Assembly: GCF_041601295.1 (NCBI RefSeq)
Contig: NZ_JBFIII010000025.1
Location: forward strand, 1-31,720
Length of the DNA stretch: 31,720 nucleotides
Direction of reading: 5' to 3'
Source: Immundisolibacter sp.
Lineage (GTDB): Bacteria > Pseudomonadota > Gammaproteobacteria > Immundisolibacterales > Immundisolibacteraceae
The translations under genes were made by a program, and so were the position numbers. The notes beneath the pieces are model-generated. The model worked only from the letters and a program-made list of their open reading frames with translations, was not told the origin of the DNA and did no database searches. Within the stretch, counting starts at the first letter, position 1. The number at the start of each line of letters is the position of its first letter. This document shows, in pieces, positions 11,201 to 19,351 of the stretch.

Positions 11201-13383
11201 TGCCAGCCATCCTGCAGCACATCGAACAAGGCCTTGCAGAATTCAACGGCCGACCTGGCGAGCAGGCCAGGCGCGACCAGCTGCACGAGCTGATCAAGGC
11301 ACAGGCCTGGCGCGTGGCCTACTGGCGGGTCGCCGCCGACGACATCAACTACCGGCGGTTCTTCGACATCAACGACCTGGCGGCACTGCGCATGGAGAAC
11401 CCGGCCGTGTTCGACGACACCCACCGCCTGGTCCTCGACCTGATCGCCGATAACACCCTGCACGGCCTGCGCATCGACCACCCCGATGGCCTGAACGACC
11501 CGCACGATTATTTCCAGCGTCTGCAGGCGAGCGTGCAAAACCGTCGCAACGGCAGCCTGGCACCGGTCGCCACGGGCCAGGACCGCGGCGAGCTACCGCT
11601 TTACCTGGTGGTCGAGAAGATCCTCGCCGAGCACGAACGCATGCCGGACGACTGGCCGATCCACGGCGCTACCGGCTATCGCTTCGCCAATCTCGCCAAC
11701 GCCCTGTTCGTCGATCCCGCGGCGCAACGGCGCATGTCGCGAATTTATGCCGACTTCGCGCCGCACGCCGGCGATTTCGACGACCTGGTCTACGAGTGCA
11801 AGAAGCTGATCATGCGCTCGGCCCTGGCAAGCGAGCTGAACGTGCTCGCCAATCAGCTGGCGCGAATCGCCGGGGCCAGCCGCTACACCTGCGATTACAC
11901 GCTGAACGGCCTGCGCAACGCGCTGAGCGAGGTTACCGCCTGCTTTCCCGTGTATCGGACCTATATCACCGCCGGGCGCGTGTCGGCTGACGACCGGCGC
12001 CACATCGACTGGGCGGTGGCCGTGGCCAAACGCCGCAGCCAGGCGGCCGACGTCGGCATCTACGACTTCGTGCGCAACGTGCTGACCACCGACATCGGCG
12101 CCGACAAACGGCCGAGCTACCGCGACCAGGTACGTGCTTTTGCCATGAAGTTCCAGCAGTACACCGCCCCGGTCATGGCCAAGGGCCTGGAAGACACTGC
12201 CTTCTACCGCTACCACCGGCTGATCTCGCTCAATGATGTCGGCAGCGATCCACGACGTTTCGGTATTTCAGTGGCCGTCTTTCACGCCGCCACTCGCACG
12301 CGCGCCAAACACTGGCCGCACAACATGCTGGCTACCTCCACCCACGACAGCAAGCGGGCCGAGGACGTGCGTGCGCGCATCAACGTGCTGTCCGAAGTAC
12401 CGGCCGCCTGGAAGCTGACCGTGCACCGCTGGCGGCGCCTGAATCGCAGCAGGAAACGTCCGCTGGACGGCCTGCTGGCACCCTCGCCGAGCGATGAGTA
12501 TCTGCTGTACCAAACCCTGGTTGGCACCTGGCCCCTTCACGAGCCGGACGCCGAGGCACTGGCCGAGTACCGGACGCGTATCGAGCAGTACATGGCAAAA
12601 GCGGTACGCGAGGCCAAGACCCACAGCAGCTGGATCAACGTCAACGCCGATTACGAGGCAGCGCTGTCCGGCTTCATCCAGGATCTGCTGACCCCTAGCG
12701 AGACCAACCCGTTCCTGGCCGAGTTGGCCACCGCGGCGCGGCGCCTGACCCACCAGGGCCTGCTCAACAGCCTGGCGCAAACCCTGCTAAAAATGACCTC
12801 GCCGGGGGTGCCGGACATCTACCAGGGCAGCGAACTGTGGCAGTTCCACCTGGTCGATCCGGACAACCGCCGCCCGGTCGACTATGGCCTTCGCCGCCGG
12901 CATCTGGCCGACCTCAAGGCGCTGCTGGATGTGGAGCCGGCCCGGTGGGCGGAACGCCTGCGGCCGCTGGTTGAGACTCCGCAGGACGGGCGCGCCAAGC
13001 TGTACCTGATCTGGCGCAGCCTGAGCCTGCGCAGGCAATGGCCACAGGTGTTTCGTGACGGCGACTACCGGCCACTTAAGGTAGAGGGCAAGTTCGCCGA
13101 CCACGTTTGCGCCTATGGCCGCGTTCTCGAGGGCAAGGCCGTGGTGACGGTGGTGCCACGCCTGCTGAGCAAACTGTCAGATGACCGGGCCGAGGCGGCG
13201 CTGCGCATCGACTGGCGCGATACGCGCGTTGCGCTACCCGACGATGCCGGCGCTGACTGGCACAACACCCTGACCGGCGGCCAAGCAGCTTGCGGCAAGG
13301 ACCGGTGGGTTGGTGTTGGCGAGCTGCTCGCGGATTTTCCGGTCGCGCTGCTGGTCAACGAGTTCGACGCGCTGGGGGTTTGA
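8224..13383 (+). CDS. malQ-treY: MalQ-TreY fusion: 4-alpha-glucanotransferase plus maltooligosyltrehalose synthase
   Basis: A single uninterrupted frame of 1719 residues holds two complete enzymes. Residues 1 to about 735 are a GH77 amylomaltase with WGIGDFGDL, D491 in LRIDHAMSL, E539 in VIGEDLGTVP and D591 in STHDLPTLRGYW. After a short Pro/Ala-rich linker (HQPASSPPATTVPR) the TreY domain begins at about residue 752 with ATYRLQFNDEFTL. It carries SSHGYDIVDHN, D1085 in GLRIDHPDGLNDP, E1131 in VVEKILAEHE and D1375 in STHDSKRAEDVRARI. MalQ rearranges alpha-1,4 chains; TreY isomerises the reducing-end bond to the trehalose linkage. TreZ, encoded just upstream with a one-base overlap, completes the reaction. 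Both active sites look intact, so two working domains are expected. No strong ribosome binding site precedes the ATG, which suggests coupling to treZ. Confidence 0.94.
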   Translation: MPQNPTLARLTELCGIQPVYHDVWGRSHAVSDTTRRALLAAMHLAPDADSAELIEQIEARDWCRLLPPVQVLTLSQAPIQITITVPSAWTQRVFQWRLTPETDKGRGGEFRPAQATPVAEREIGGTGYRRYSLELPPLGVTGYHRFELECPQQQDEASAQMALIITPATCFQPEAVRAERRAWGPTVQLYSLRSQRNWGIGDFGDLQTLVGLTAQAGGGIVGLNPLHALFPDQPQHCSPYSPSSRLFLNLLYIDVEAAASSNDSARTRELIASPRFQARLRRLRAAEQVDYPGVTACKLEALRLSWRDFRGDHLASDSDRARAFAQYRAAQGEALHLHALFEALQAHFRADDETVWGWPAWPQAYRDPKSSDVRQFAEAHSDEVDFRAYLQWLAHEQLAAAGQASWSHGLGIGLYQDIALGVNPGGADTWVQQEVYALGAYAGAPPDEFNLHGQDWGLPPFVPHRLRESAYAPFIDTLRATMSPCGALRIDHAMSLMRLFWVPAGGSAEDGAYVSYPFQDLLGILALESQRNECLVIGEDLGTVPDGLRGALTTAGVLCYRPLIFERVDDGSFKPPGEFPHQALAVVSTHDLPTLRGYWKSFDLDTRAELDLFPTPALHENAVTERALDRARLLIALQHEQLLPPDIGIDPVTVPDITPALSDAVHHYLARTPSCALVVQPEDIFGVIEQTNLPGSTNGHPNWRRKLPLPLDAWADDARWQSITTILRNERGSGVWPRHQPASSPPATTVPRATYRLQFNDEFTLAQATELVPYLADLGISHCYASPYLRARPGSSHGYDIVDHNTINPEIGSAEDFQRFITTLQEHGMGQILDMVPNHMGVMGSDNQWWLGVLENGAASVYADYFDIDWQPLNPELRGKVLLPLLGDHYGAVLSRGELTLVFDATRGEFSVNYYQHRLPVDPAEYPRIVGLHLDRLATTLGPDHERLHELQSLLTAFGHLPPQHETHERQVAERNRDKEVYKRQLAALCEAMPAILQHIEQGLAEFNGRPGEQARRDQLHELIKAQAWRVAYWRVAADDINYRRFFDINDLAALRMENPAVFDDTHRLVLDLIADNTLHGLRIDHPDGLNDPHDYFQRLQASVQNRRNGSLAPVATGQDRGELPLYLVVEKILAEHERMPDDWPIHGATGYRFANLANALFVDPAAQRRMSRIYADFAPHAGDFDDLVYECKKLIMRSALASELNVLANQLARIAGASRYTCDYTLNGLRNALSEVTACFPVYRTYITAGRVSADDRRHIDWAVAVAKRRSQAADVGIYDFVRNVLTTDIGADKRPSYRDQVRAFAMKFQQYTAPVMAKGLEDTAFYRYHRLISLNDVGSDPRRFGISVAVFHAATRTRAKHWPHNMLATSTHDSKRAEDVRARINVLSEVPAAWKLTVHRWRRLNRSRKRPLDGLLAPSPSDEYLLYQTLVGTWPLHEPDAEALAEYRTRIEQYMAKAVREAKTHSSWINVNADYEAALSGFIQDLLTPSETNPFLAELATAARRLTHQGLLNSLAQTLLKMTSPGVPDIYQGSELWQFHLVDPDNRRPVDYGLRRRHLADLKALLDVEPARWAERLRPLVETPQDGRAKLYLIWRSLSLRRQWPQVFRDGDYRPLKVEGKFADHVCAYGRVLEGKAVVTVVPRLLSKLSDDRAEAALRIDWRDTRVALPDDAGADWHNTLTGGQAACGKDRWVGVGELLADFPVALLVNEFDALGV

Positions 13384-13437
13384 GCCGTCGGGAAACAGCC
13401 GGTCAGCGTCGACGCGTGTGCCGCCGCACCCGAAGGA

Positions 13438-14451
13438 TCAGGTCGGCTGGTCGATACGCACCGGAACCGGCGGCTGGGCACTGTCCGACCAGCTGCGAAT
13501 GTGCAGGTCCCGTTGCGGGAACGGTATCTCGATACCGTATTTGCCCAGCGCGGTCTCGATCTCCCACAAGTAGTCGGCCTGGACCGCGCCGGGGCGCTTC
13601 ACCGCCTCGGAGGTCAGCCACACGATGAGCTCGAAGTTCAGGCTGCTGTCACCGAACGCGGTGAGCCAGACCTGGGGCTGGCGTGAGTCGATGCCGGTGA
13701 GCGTGTGCCGCACGATGCCTGCCGCTTCCAGGGCGGCCGTGCGCACCAGGTCCTTGTCCGAGCCATAGGCCACACCGAAGGGCACATGGATGCGCCGGAT
13801 CACATCGCGCATGGTCCAGTTGGTCACATGCCCGTTCACGAACACCGAATTGGGCACGACGATGTCGATGTTGTCGTTGGTGGTGATCAGGGTGCTGCGA
13901 AAATTGATCTCGCGCACCTCGCCGCTGATGCCGGACTCAAGCTCGATGAAATCGCCCACCTTGAGCGATTTCTCGAACAGCAGCACCAGGCCGGCCACGA
14001 AGTTGCTGATCAGGTTCTGCAGGCCAAAGCCGACGCCCACACCCAGCGCACTGGCGAACAAGGCAAATTTGCTCAGATCCAGGCCAATGGACGCCATCCC
14101 GATGATGAAACCAAGCGTGAGCACGACGTAGTGCAGCAGCCGGTTCAGGGTGTAGAGCGAGGCCTGGTTGAAATTCGGGCGGTAGGCAGCCACCCGGCTC
14201 ATTCCAAGCTGTACCAGCCGCGACAGCCACCAGGCGAGGGTAAAGATCACGATCACTCGCAGCAAACTACCGACCGTGATGGCAACGTCGCCGACGGCGA
14301 ACAAGGGCCGGGACAGCCCGCCGACTGTGGCCTGCCAGAAAGCTTCGACCGAGCGCCAGTTCGACTGGACCGAGAACAGGCCGCCCTCCCGCCCGGTCAA
14401 GCCCTGCAAGGCAACCAGCGCCGCGTCGGCCACGGGATTCGCAAGCCTCAT
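13438..14451 (-). CDS. MscS-family mechanosensitive channel
   Basis: This 337-residue membrane protein belongs to the small-conductance mechanosensitive channel family. Predicted membrane segments are at about 55-77, 105-125 and 130-158. The last is the Gly/Ala-rich pore helix (FASALGVGVGFGLQNLISN), followed by the cytoplasmic beta domain (FEKSLKVGDFIEL, IVVPNSVFVNGHVTNWT). The pore helix resembles the C-terminal part of MscK/KefA-type channels. These channels open on sudden osmotic downshock to release solutes. GGAG lies eight bases before the ATG. The gene is convergent with the trehalose operon (54 bases apart, no clear terminator) and follows corA on the same strand after 36 bases. It carries no regulatory extension that would define a subtype. 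Confidence 0.9.
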   Translation of the reverse strand: MRLANPVADAALVALQGLTGREGGLFSVQSNWRSVEAFWQATVGGLSRPLFAVGDVAITVGSLLRVIVIFTLAWWLSRLVQLGMSRVAAYRPNFNQASLYTLNRLLHYVVLTLGFIIGMASIGLDLSKFALFASALGVGVGFGLQNLISNFVAGLVLLFEKSLKVGDFIELESGISGEVREINFRSTLITTNDNIDIVVPNSVFVNGHVTNWTMRDVIRRIHVPFGVAYGSDKDLVRTAALEAAGIVRHTLTGIDSRQPQVWLTAFGDSSLNFELIVWLTSEAVKRPGAVQADYLWEIETALGKYGIEIPFPQRDLHIRSWSDSAQPPVPVRIDQPT

Positions 14452-14487
14452 CTGTTCATCTCCACGCCTGGTGCCGCGCCCACACCG

Positions 14488-15465
14488 TCACAACCAGCGC
14501 CTTTTGCGAAACAGGAGCAACAGCACCGTGGCGATGGCGCCCATGACACCCAGCAGCACGAAATAGCCGGCGCGCGATTTCAGCTCGGGCATGTTCTCGA
14601 AATTCATTCCGTAGACACCGGCCAGGAAACTGAGCGGCACGAAGATGGCTGTAATGATGGTGAGCACCCGGATGATGTTGTTGAGCCGATGGGAGGCGAC
14701 CGAAATGTAGCCGTCGATCAGATCCGAGGCGACCTCGTAGTAAAGCGTCGCCAGGCTGCTGGCGCGTTCCTGATGCTCGTAGACATCCCGGATCTCGTGC
14801 ACCCGCTCGGCATGTATCTGCGCTGGCGGGTCGCTGAGCAGCTCCTGGAATATCTGTACGTGGTAGACCAGAACGCGCCGGAATTTACGCAGATTGGTCT
14901 TGTATCCGATCAATTCGGCCAGCACCTCGTCCCGCGGGTGGGCGACGATTTCCTGTTCGAGATCCTCCAGCCGTGGCTCCAGCATCAGCAACCGCTCCAG
15001 ATAACGGTCGATCGAAATCCGGGACAGCCGCAGGGCCAGGGCGTCGGAACCGGCGGCAAATCCGGAAGGTTCATCCTGAAGTGCCTGCCACAGCCGGTCG
15101 ATGGACAGGGACGGTCCCGAATGACGGGTCACGAAGTATCGATCGCCGATGAACATGGCGATCTGGATGGTCTCGAACTCGAAATGCGTCTGCGCCGAGG
15201 CCGCGCCAAGTCCCTTCAACAGGATGAACACGTGATCTGAGAACAGTTCAAGTTTCGGCGGGTGCCGGCTGCGCTGCGCGTCCTGAACCGCCAGAGGGTG
15301 CAAACCGAAGCTGTCGACCAGCATGCCGCGCTCAGCCTGCGGCGGGTTGTCCGACAGATCCGCCCACAGGATTGCGTCCGGCTCCTGGCGCCAGGCATCG
15401 ACCAATTCCTCTGCCCCGGTCGCAATCTGCCGCGTCGCGGGTCGGTACAGCATCGTGCGAATCAT
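14488..15465 (-). CDS. corA: CorA-type magnesium/cobalt transporter
   Basis: This 325-residue protein has the CorA layout: a long cytoplasmic N-terminal domain rich in charged helices, then two C-terminal membrane segments at about 264-284 and 299-319. The signature YGMN (Y285-N288) lies at the end of the first segment in LAGVYGMNFENMPEL. The C-terminus FRKRRWL is basic, as usual for the family. CorA channels form pentamers in the inner membrane and admit Mg2+ and similar divalent ions. GGGAGG lies directly upstream of the ATG. The gene probably forms a two-gene unit with the mscS gene downstream. A ZntB-like zinc role is possible for CorA relatives, and the sequence alone does not exclude it. 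Confidence 0.92.
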   Translation of the reverse strand: MIRTMLYRPATRQIATGAEELVDAWRQEPDAILWADLSDNPPQAERGMLVDSFGLHPLAVQDAQRSRHPPKLELFSDHVFILLKGLGAASAQTHFEFETIQIAMFIGDRYFVTRHSGPSLSIDRLWQALQDEPSGFAAGSDALALRLSRISIDRYLERLLMLEPRLEDLEQEIVAHPRDEVLAELIGYKTNLRKFRRVLVYHVQIFQELLSDPPAQIHAERVHEIRDVYEHQERASSLATLYYEVASDLIDGYISVASHRLNNIIRVLTIITAIFVPLSFLAGVYGMNFENMPELKSRAGYFVLLGVMGAIATVLLLLFRKRRWL

Positions 15466-15643
15466 GGGCCTCCCGATCGGTTTGGGTCTGTATGACCACC
15501 GTCCTGATGTCCGCAGATGGTACGTGAGGTCACGCCGAACCCGACATCGTCAGCACGGCCCGACCGGACAACGACGGCCCGTCGCCAGCTGGCGCGGCTT
15601 CGGGTTAGGCTGCGCGGGCACACCATGGAGACTGAACCCGCGC

Positions 15644-16056
15644 ATGCTCAATATCGCCGCAATCTGCCTGGTCATTACCGCGCTTTTGGCGTATCTGAAC
15701 CACCGTTTCGTCGGTTTCCCAACCACCATCGGGGTGATGGCGGCAGCCCTTGCCCTGTCTCTGTCCCTGGTCGGACTGGACGCCGTGGGCATCGCTCACG
15801 ACTTGCGCCAGTACGAGGAATCGCTGCTGCGCTCGATCGATTTTTCGGACGTCCTGATGCAGGGCATGCTGTCGCTGCTGCTGTTCGCCGCATCTCGGTG
15901 GCGCTGGCGCTGTCGCTGCCGGCTGGCCCGGCGCGCGATACGGTTGTGGCCCTGACCTACGGCGTGGTCGTGTTTTCCATACTCGCGCAGGGGCTGTCCA
16001 TCGGCCTGCTCACGCGAAAGATGGTCACCCATCGCCGGTCCACTGCGGCGCCATGA
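15644..16056 (+). pseudogene. Decayed CPA1 (NhaP-like) cation/proton antiporter with internal deletion
   Basis: The two ends of a CPA1-family antiporter are present without the middle. From ATG 15644 the frame reads MLNIAAICLVITALLAYLNH and GFPTTIGVMAAALALSLSLV, and continues to MLSLLLFA at about 15890; this is the family's normal N-terminus. The frame then loses similarity and stops at 15955. From 15892, in another frame, the family's C-terminus appears: ISVALALSLPAGPARDT, LTYGVVVFSILAQGLSIGLL, ending with a stop at 16054-16056. A full protein has about 400 residues, so roughly 250-270 codons (about 800 bases) are missing and the two parts are out of frame. No functional transporter can be made. 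The 178 bases between this gene and corA show no clear further feature. Confidence 0.8.
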
Positions 16057-16139
16057 ATCCACGCACCTGGAGTCGTGCTTCGCCGGTATGGCAGAGCACC
16101 GGATGCAAGCCCCTAGTTCAGCTCGACGGACCAGACTGA

Positions 16140-16823
16140 ATGAGCGCCAAGGTATTCAGCGAGGCCCGAATACTCGAGTCCTGGGGCCGGAATGCCGCAG
16201 CGTGGACGGTCGCGGTACGCGACCGGAAAATCGACAGCCGCGTGCAGGTGACCGATCGGGCCATCGTCGAGGCCATACTCAGCCGCCGGCCAGGCTCGGT
16301 TCTCGACCTGGGCTGCGGCGAGGGATGGCTGGTTCGGGAACTGGCCGCGCGCAACATCGAGGCGCTGGGCGTCGATGCGGTGCCGGGCCTCATCGCGGAT
16401 GCCATGGCCGCCGGGGGCGGTGGTTTTCTTCAGGTTTCCTACGAGGACCTCGCGACCGGAAAACACGGCGTTTTGGTCGATGTCATTGCCTGCAATTTCT
16501 CGCTGCTGGGCAAAGAATCGGTCGAGGACGTATTCAGGACGGCGCCATTACTGCTCAATCCGCACGGCTCACTGATCGTACAAACCCTGCATCCGGTCTT
16601 CGCCTGTGGCGATCTGCCCTACCAGGACGGCTGGCGCGCTGGTTCATGGGCCGGGTTCAGTGCCGATTTCACCGACCCGGCGCCCTGGTATTTTCGGACC
16701 CTGGACAGCTGGGTGGAGTTATTCGTGAATAACGGCTTTCGGCTGCTGGAGGTACGTGAACCACTCCATCCACACACCCAGACGCCGGCCTCCGTCATCT
16801 TCATCGCGGAACCGCCTGCTTGA
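16140..16823 (+). CDS. Class I SAM-dependent methyltransferase, substrate unknown
   Basis: This 227-residue protein carries the S-adenosylmethionine-binding motif VLDLGCGEGW at residues 54-63, followed by an acidic residue in LGVDAVPG at the end of the second strand, as in class I (Rossmann-type) methyltransferases. The later FSLLGKESVEDVF and LNPHGSLIVQTLHPVF fit motifs IV and VI of the UbiE/Methyltransf_11 group. The C-terminal half contains several Trp and Phe residues (WRAGSWAGFS, APWYFRTLDSW) that could form a substrate pocket. The ribosome binding site is weak. The gene stands alone between the antiporter remnant and the convergent nadA, so the neighbours give no clue to its substrate. 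Confidence 0.85.
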   Translation: MSAKVFSEARILESWGRNAAAWTVAVRDRKIDSRVQVTDRAIVEAILSRRPGSVLDLGCGEGWLVRELAARNIEALGVDAVPGLIADAMAAGGGGFLQVSYEDLATGKHGVLVDVIACNFSLLGKESVEDVFRTAPLLLNPHGSLIVQTLHPVFACGDLPYQDGWRAGSWAGFSADFTDPAPWYFRTLDSWVELFVNNGFRLLEVREPLHPHTQTPASVIFIAEPPA

Positions 16824-16922
16824 CGAGGCCACACACGCGGGCGGGCCACGGCGTCACTGTGTCCGGAACCTGCGACGCCATCGGCGGCGGGTGCTGGCGC
16901 CCCCGAGCATTGCCGGGCGGAT

Positions 16923-17990
16923 CTACGCGTCGCCCGCGCTTTGTACATTCTGGCGACGGGTGAACTCCAGCATACGGTCGATCGGCAGGCGCGCCCGGGC
17001 GCCAATGGCCGGGTCGACGTGGATTTCACCCACGCCGGTTTCGAGCGCCCGCAGCAGGCCATTCAGGCTGTTCATGGACATCCATGGGCAATGCGCACAG
17101 CTCTTGCAGGTGGCGCTTTTGCCCGCGGTGGGTGCCTCGATCAGTCGCTTGCCCGGCGCCAGCTGACGCATCTTGTGGAAGATGCCGCGGTCGGTTGCGA
17201 CGATGAATTCGTCGGCATCCAGTTCCTGCACGGCTTTGACCATGCGGCTTGTGGAACCGACCACATCGGCCTGGGCAACGACGCTGGCCGGAGACTCCGG
17301 ATGCACCAACACCTTGGCGCGCGGGTGTTCGCGGCGCAGCGCCGCCAGCTCGTCGCCCTTGAACTCCTCGTGCACGATGCAGGCGCCATCCCACAGCAGC
17401 ATGTCGGCACCGGTCTGCTGGCAGATGTACGCGCCCAGGTGTTTGTCCGGCGCCCAGAGGATTTTTTGCCCCTGATCACGCAGATGAGCCACGATGTCCA
17501 CCGCACACGATGAGGTGACCAACCAGTCGGCGCGCGCTTTCACCGCGGCACTGGTGTTGGCGTACACCACCACGGTGCGGTCCGGATGCAGGTCACAGAA
17601 GGCGGCGAAGCTGTCGATCGGACAACCCAGATCCAGCGAACAGGTAGCCTCCAGTTCCGGCATCAGCACGCGCTTTTCCGGGTTCAGGATTTTCGCCGTC
17701 TCGCCCATGAAGCGCACGCCGGCGACGATCAGCGTCGAGGCCGGGTGCTCGTTGCCGAAGCGCGCCATGTCGAGCGAATCCGACACATGACCGCCACTGC
17801 TCTCGGCCAGCTGTTGCAGCGCGTCGTCCACGTAATAGTGCGCCACCAGCACCGCATCCTGAGCCTGCAGCAACTCGCGGATGCGCGCCTCCAGCGCGGC
17901 GCGCTCGGCGCCGACCGGCTCGGCGCGTTCCACATCCACGGTCAGCGGGTAGTCGTTGACCGGTGTGGCGTAGAGGGTCTCGGCAGACAT
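16923..17990 (-). CDS. nadA: NadA, quinolinate synthase
   Basis: This 355-residue enzyme condenses iminoaspartate with dihydroxyacetone phosphate to form quinolinate in NAD synthesis. It needs one [4Fe-4S] cluster. The expected ligand regions are all present: C123 in CSLDLGCPID, C204 in DGACIVHEEF, and the C-terminal CKSCAHC (C295, C298, C301). Other family motifs are VAHYYVDD, YANTSAAVKARADW, WAPDKHLG and ATDRGIFHKM. The ATG at 17990 is chosen because GGAG lies six bases upstream; an in-frame ATG at 18014 has no ribosome binding site. Its partner NadB is not in the window. It lies 64 bases after glcF on the same strand, and no common function is obvious. Confidence 0.96.
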   Translation of the reverse strand: MSAETLYATPVNDYPLTVDVERAEPVGAERAALEARIRELLQAQDAVLVAHYYVDDALQQLAESSGGHVSDSLDMARFGNEHPASTLIVAGVRFMGETAKILNPEKRVLMPELEATCSLDLGCPIDSFAAFCDLHPDRTVVVYANTSAAVKARADWLVTSSCAVDIVAHLRDQGQKILWAPDKHLGAYICQQTGADMLLWDGACIVHEEFKGDELAALRREHPRAKVLVHPESPASVVAQADVVGSTSRMVKAVQELDADEFIVATDRGIFHKMRQLAPGKRLIEAPTAGKSATCKSCAHCPWMSMNSLNGLLRALETGVGEIHVDPAIGARARLPIDRMLEFTRRQNVQSAGDA

Positions 17991-18054
17991 GGCAGGCTCC
18001 AGCACAAGGGGCATAGATCTTAAGATTGGGCGCGCGCGAAACGGTTACAAGCCG

Positions 18055-19275
18055 TCAGCCAAAGCCGGGATCGAGCAGTTCTATCCAATGCCGAACCGGC
18101 ACCGCAGCTGCGCCCTGCAAGTGCGCAAGACAGCCGATGTTGGCGGTAACGATCAGCGCCGGAGCACCCGCGGCAAGACTTGCGAGCTTGCGCCCACGCA
18201 GCTCCTGCGACAACTCGCGCTGCAGCAAGGCATAGGTACCGGCCGCTCCACAACACAGGTGGCCATCCGCCGCCGGCAACAGCTCGAATCCGACCCGGCG
18301 CAGCAGCCCCTCCACCACGCCGCCCAGGCGCTGGCCGTGTTGCAGCGTGCAGGGGCTCTGAAAGGCAACGCGACGGGGCGTGCCGGGGGCCGGCTTCAGG
18401 CCGGACAGGTCCTCCGCTTCCAGTACCTGCGACAGGTCGAGCGCACACTCGGAGATCCTGCGCGCACGCGCTGCATACGCCGGGTCGTCGGCCAGCAGAT
18501 GGCCGTAGTCCTTGACCTGCACGGCGCAGCCGCTGGCGGTCACCACCACCGCCTCGGCGCCGGCCTGGATCTGCGGCCACCAGGCATCGATATTGCGACG
18601 CATGAAATTGCGCGCCTCATCCGGCGCCGTCAGGTGCTGGCTGATGGCACCGCAGCAGCCAACGCCGCTGATCGTCTCCAGACGGATACCAAGCCGGTCC
18701 AGCACCCGCGTCGCGGCAGCGTTGATACGCGGATCGATGGCGTCCTGCACGCAGCCACCCAGCAGCAACATGCGCCGGGCGTGGTGTCGGGTCGGCAATA
18801 CACCGGCGGCACGCGTCGGCGGAATCAGCTCCCTTAGACGGGACGGCAACACAGGCCGCAGCAGGCGGCCGAACCGAAGCAGCAGGGCAAAACGTCCGGC
18901 GTGTGGCAAGACCTCCCGTAACGCGCGGCGCAGCAGGCGTTGCCCGGGACTGCGCGGCGCGGCCTGCTCGATCAGTTCACGCCCGTAATCCAGCACCCGG
19001 CCGTATTCCACCCCGGCCGGGCAGGTGGTCTCACAGGCGCGGCAGGTCAGGCAGCGGTCAAGATGCGTCCGCAGCGATGCTGTGACAACGCCGGTCTCGA
19101 CGGCGCTTTTTATCTGGTACAGACGTCCGCGCGGACCGTCGAGCTCATCCCGGCGCACCTGAAACGTGGGACAAGTGACATTGCAGAAGCCACAATGCAC
19201 GCACTTGCGGATGATGCGCTCGACCGCTGTGCCCTCCTGTGTGGCACGCACGGCATCCGGAAATCGCGTTTGCAT
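18055..19275 (-). CDS. glcF: GlcF, iron-sulfur subunit of glycolate oxidase
   Basis: The protein has 406 residues from the ATG at 19275, almost the same as E. coli GlcF (407). The N-terminus carries two 4Fe-4S motifs, CVHCGFCNVTCP (C25, C28, C31, C35) and CLTCRACETTCP (C75, C78, C81, C85). Two cysteine-rich CCG domains follow (GVGCCGAISQHL and GHLCCGAAGTYAL). GlcF passes electrons from the flavin subunits GlcD and GlcE to the respiratory chain during oxidation of glycolate to glyoxylate. Neither glcD nor glcE is adjacent: motD lies upstream and nadA downstream. The start is supported by AGGGA five bases before the ATG; a longer in-frame start at 19317 is less likely. It could also serve another D-2-hydroxyacid dehydrogenase. 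Confidence 0.88.
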   Translation of the reverse strand: MQTRFPDAVRATQEGTAVERIIRKCVHCGFCNVTCPTFQVRRDELDGPRGRLYQIKSAVETGVVTASLRTHLDRCLTCRACETTCPAGVEYGRVLDYGRELIEQAAPRSPGQRLLRRALREVLPHAGRFALLLRFGRLLRPVLPSRLRELIPPTRAAGVLPTRHHARRMLLLGGCVQDAIDPRINAAATRVLDRLGIRLETISGVGCCGAISQHLTAPDEARNFMRRNIDAWWPQIQAGAEAVVVTASGCAVQVKDYGHLLADDPAYAARARRISECALDLSQVLEAEDLSGLKPAPGTPRRVAFQSPCTLQHGQRLGGVVEGLLRRVGFELLPAADGHLCCGAAGTYALLQRELSQELRGRKLASLAAGAPALIVTANIGCLAHLQGAAAVPVRHWIELLDPGFG

Positions 19276-19351
19276 GACAGTCCCTGGCGATAGATGTTGC
19301 GCGGCCCGGCGCGCCAATCGGCACGCGGTCGCACAACATAGCAGGTCGGCC

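Noticed and set aside
13705..15240. 511-codon open frame on the plus strand across mscS and corA
   Set aside because: It spans two well-recognised genes and the gap between them; its His/Gln-rich low-complexity translation is typical of an antisense shadow.
15892..16056. A small independent membrane protein gene
   Set aside because: It matches the C-terminal end of CPA1 antiporters and has no start of its own; it is the second half of the broken gene.
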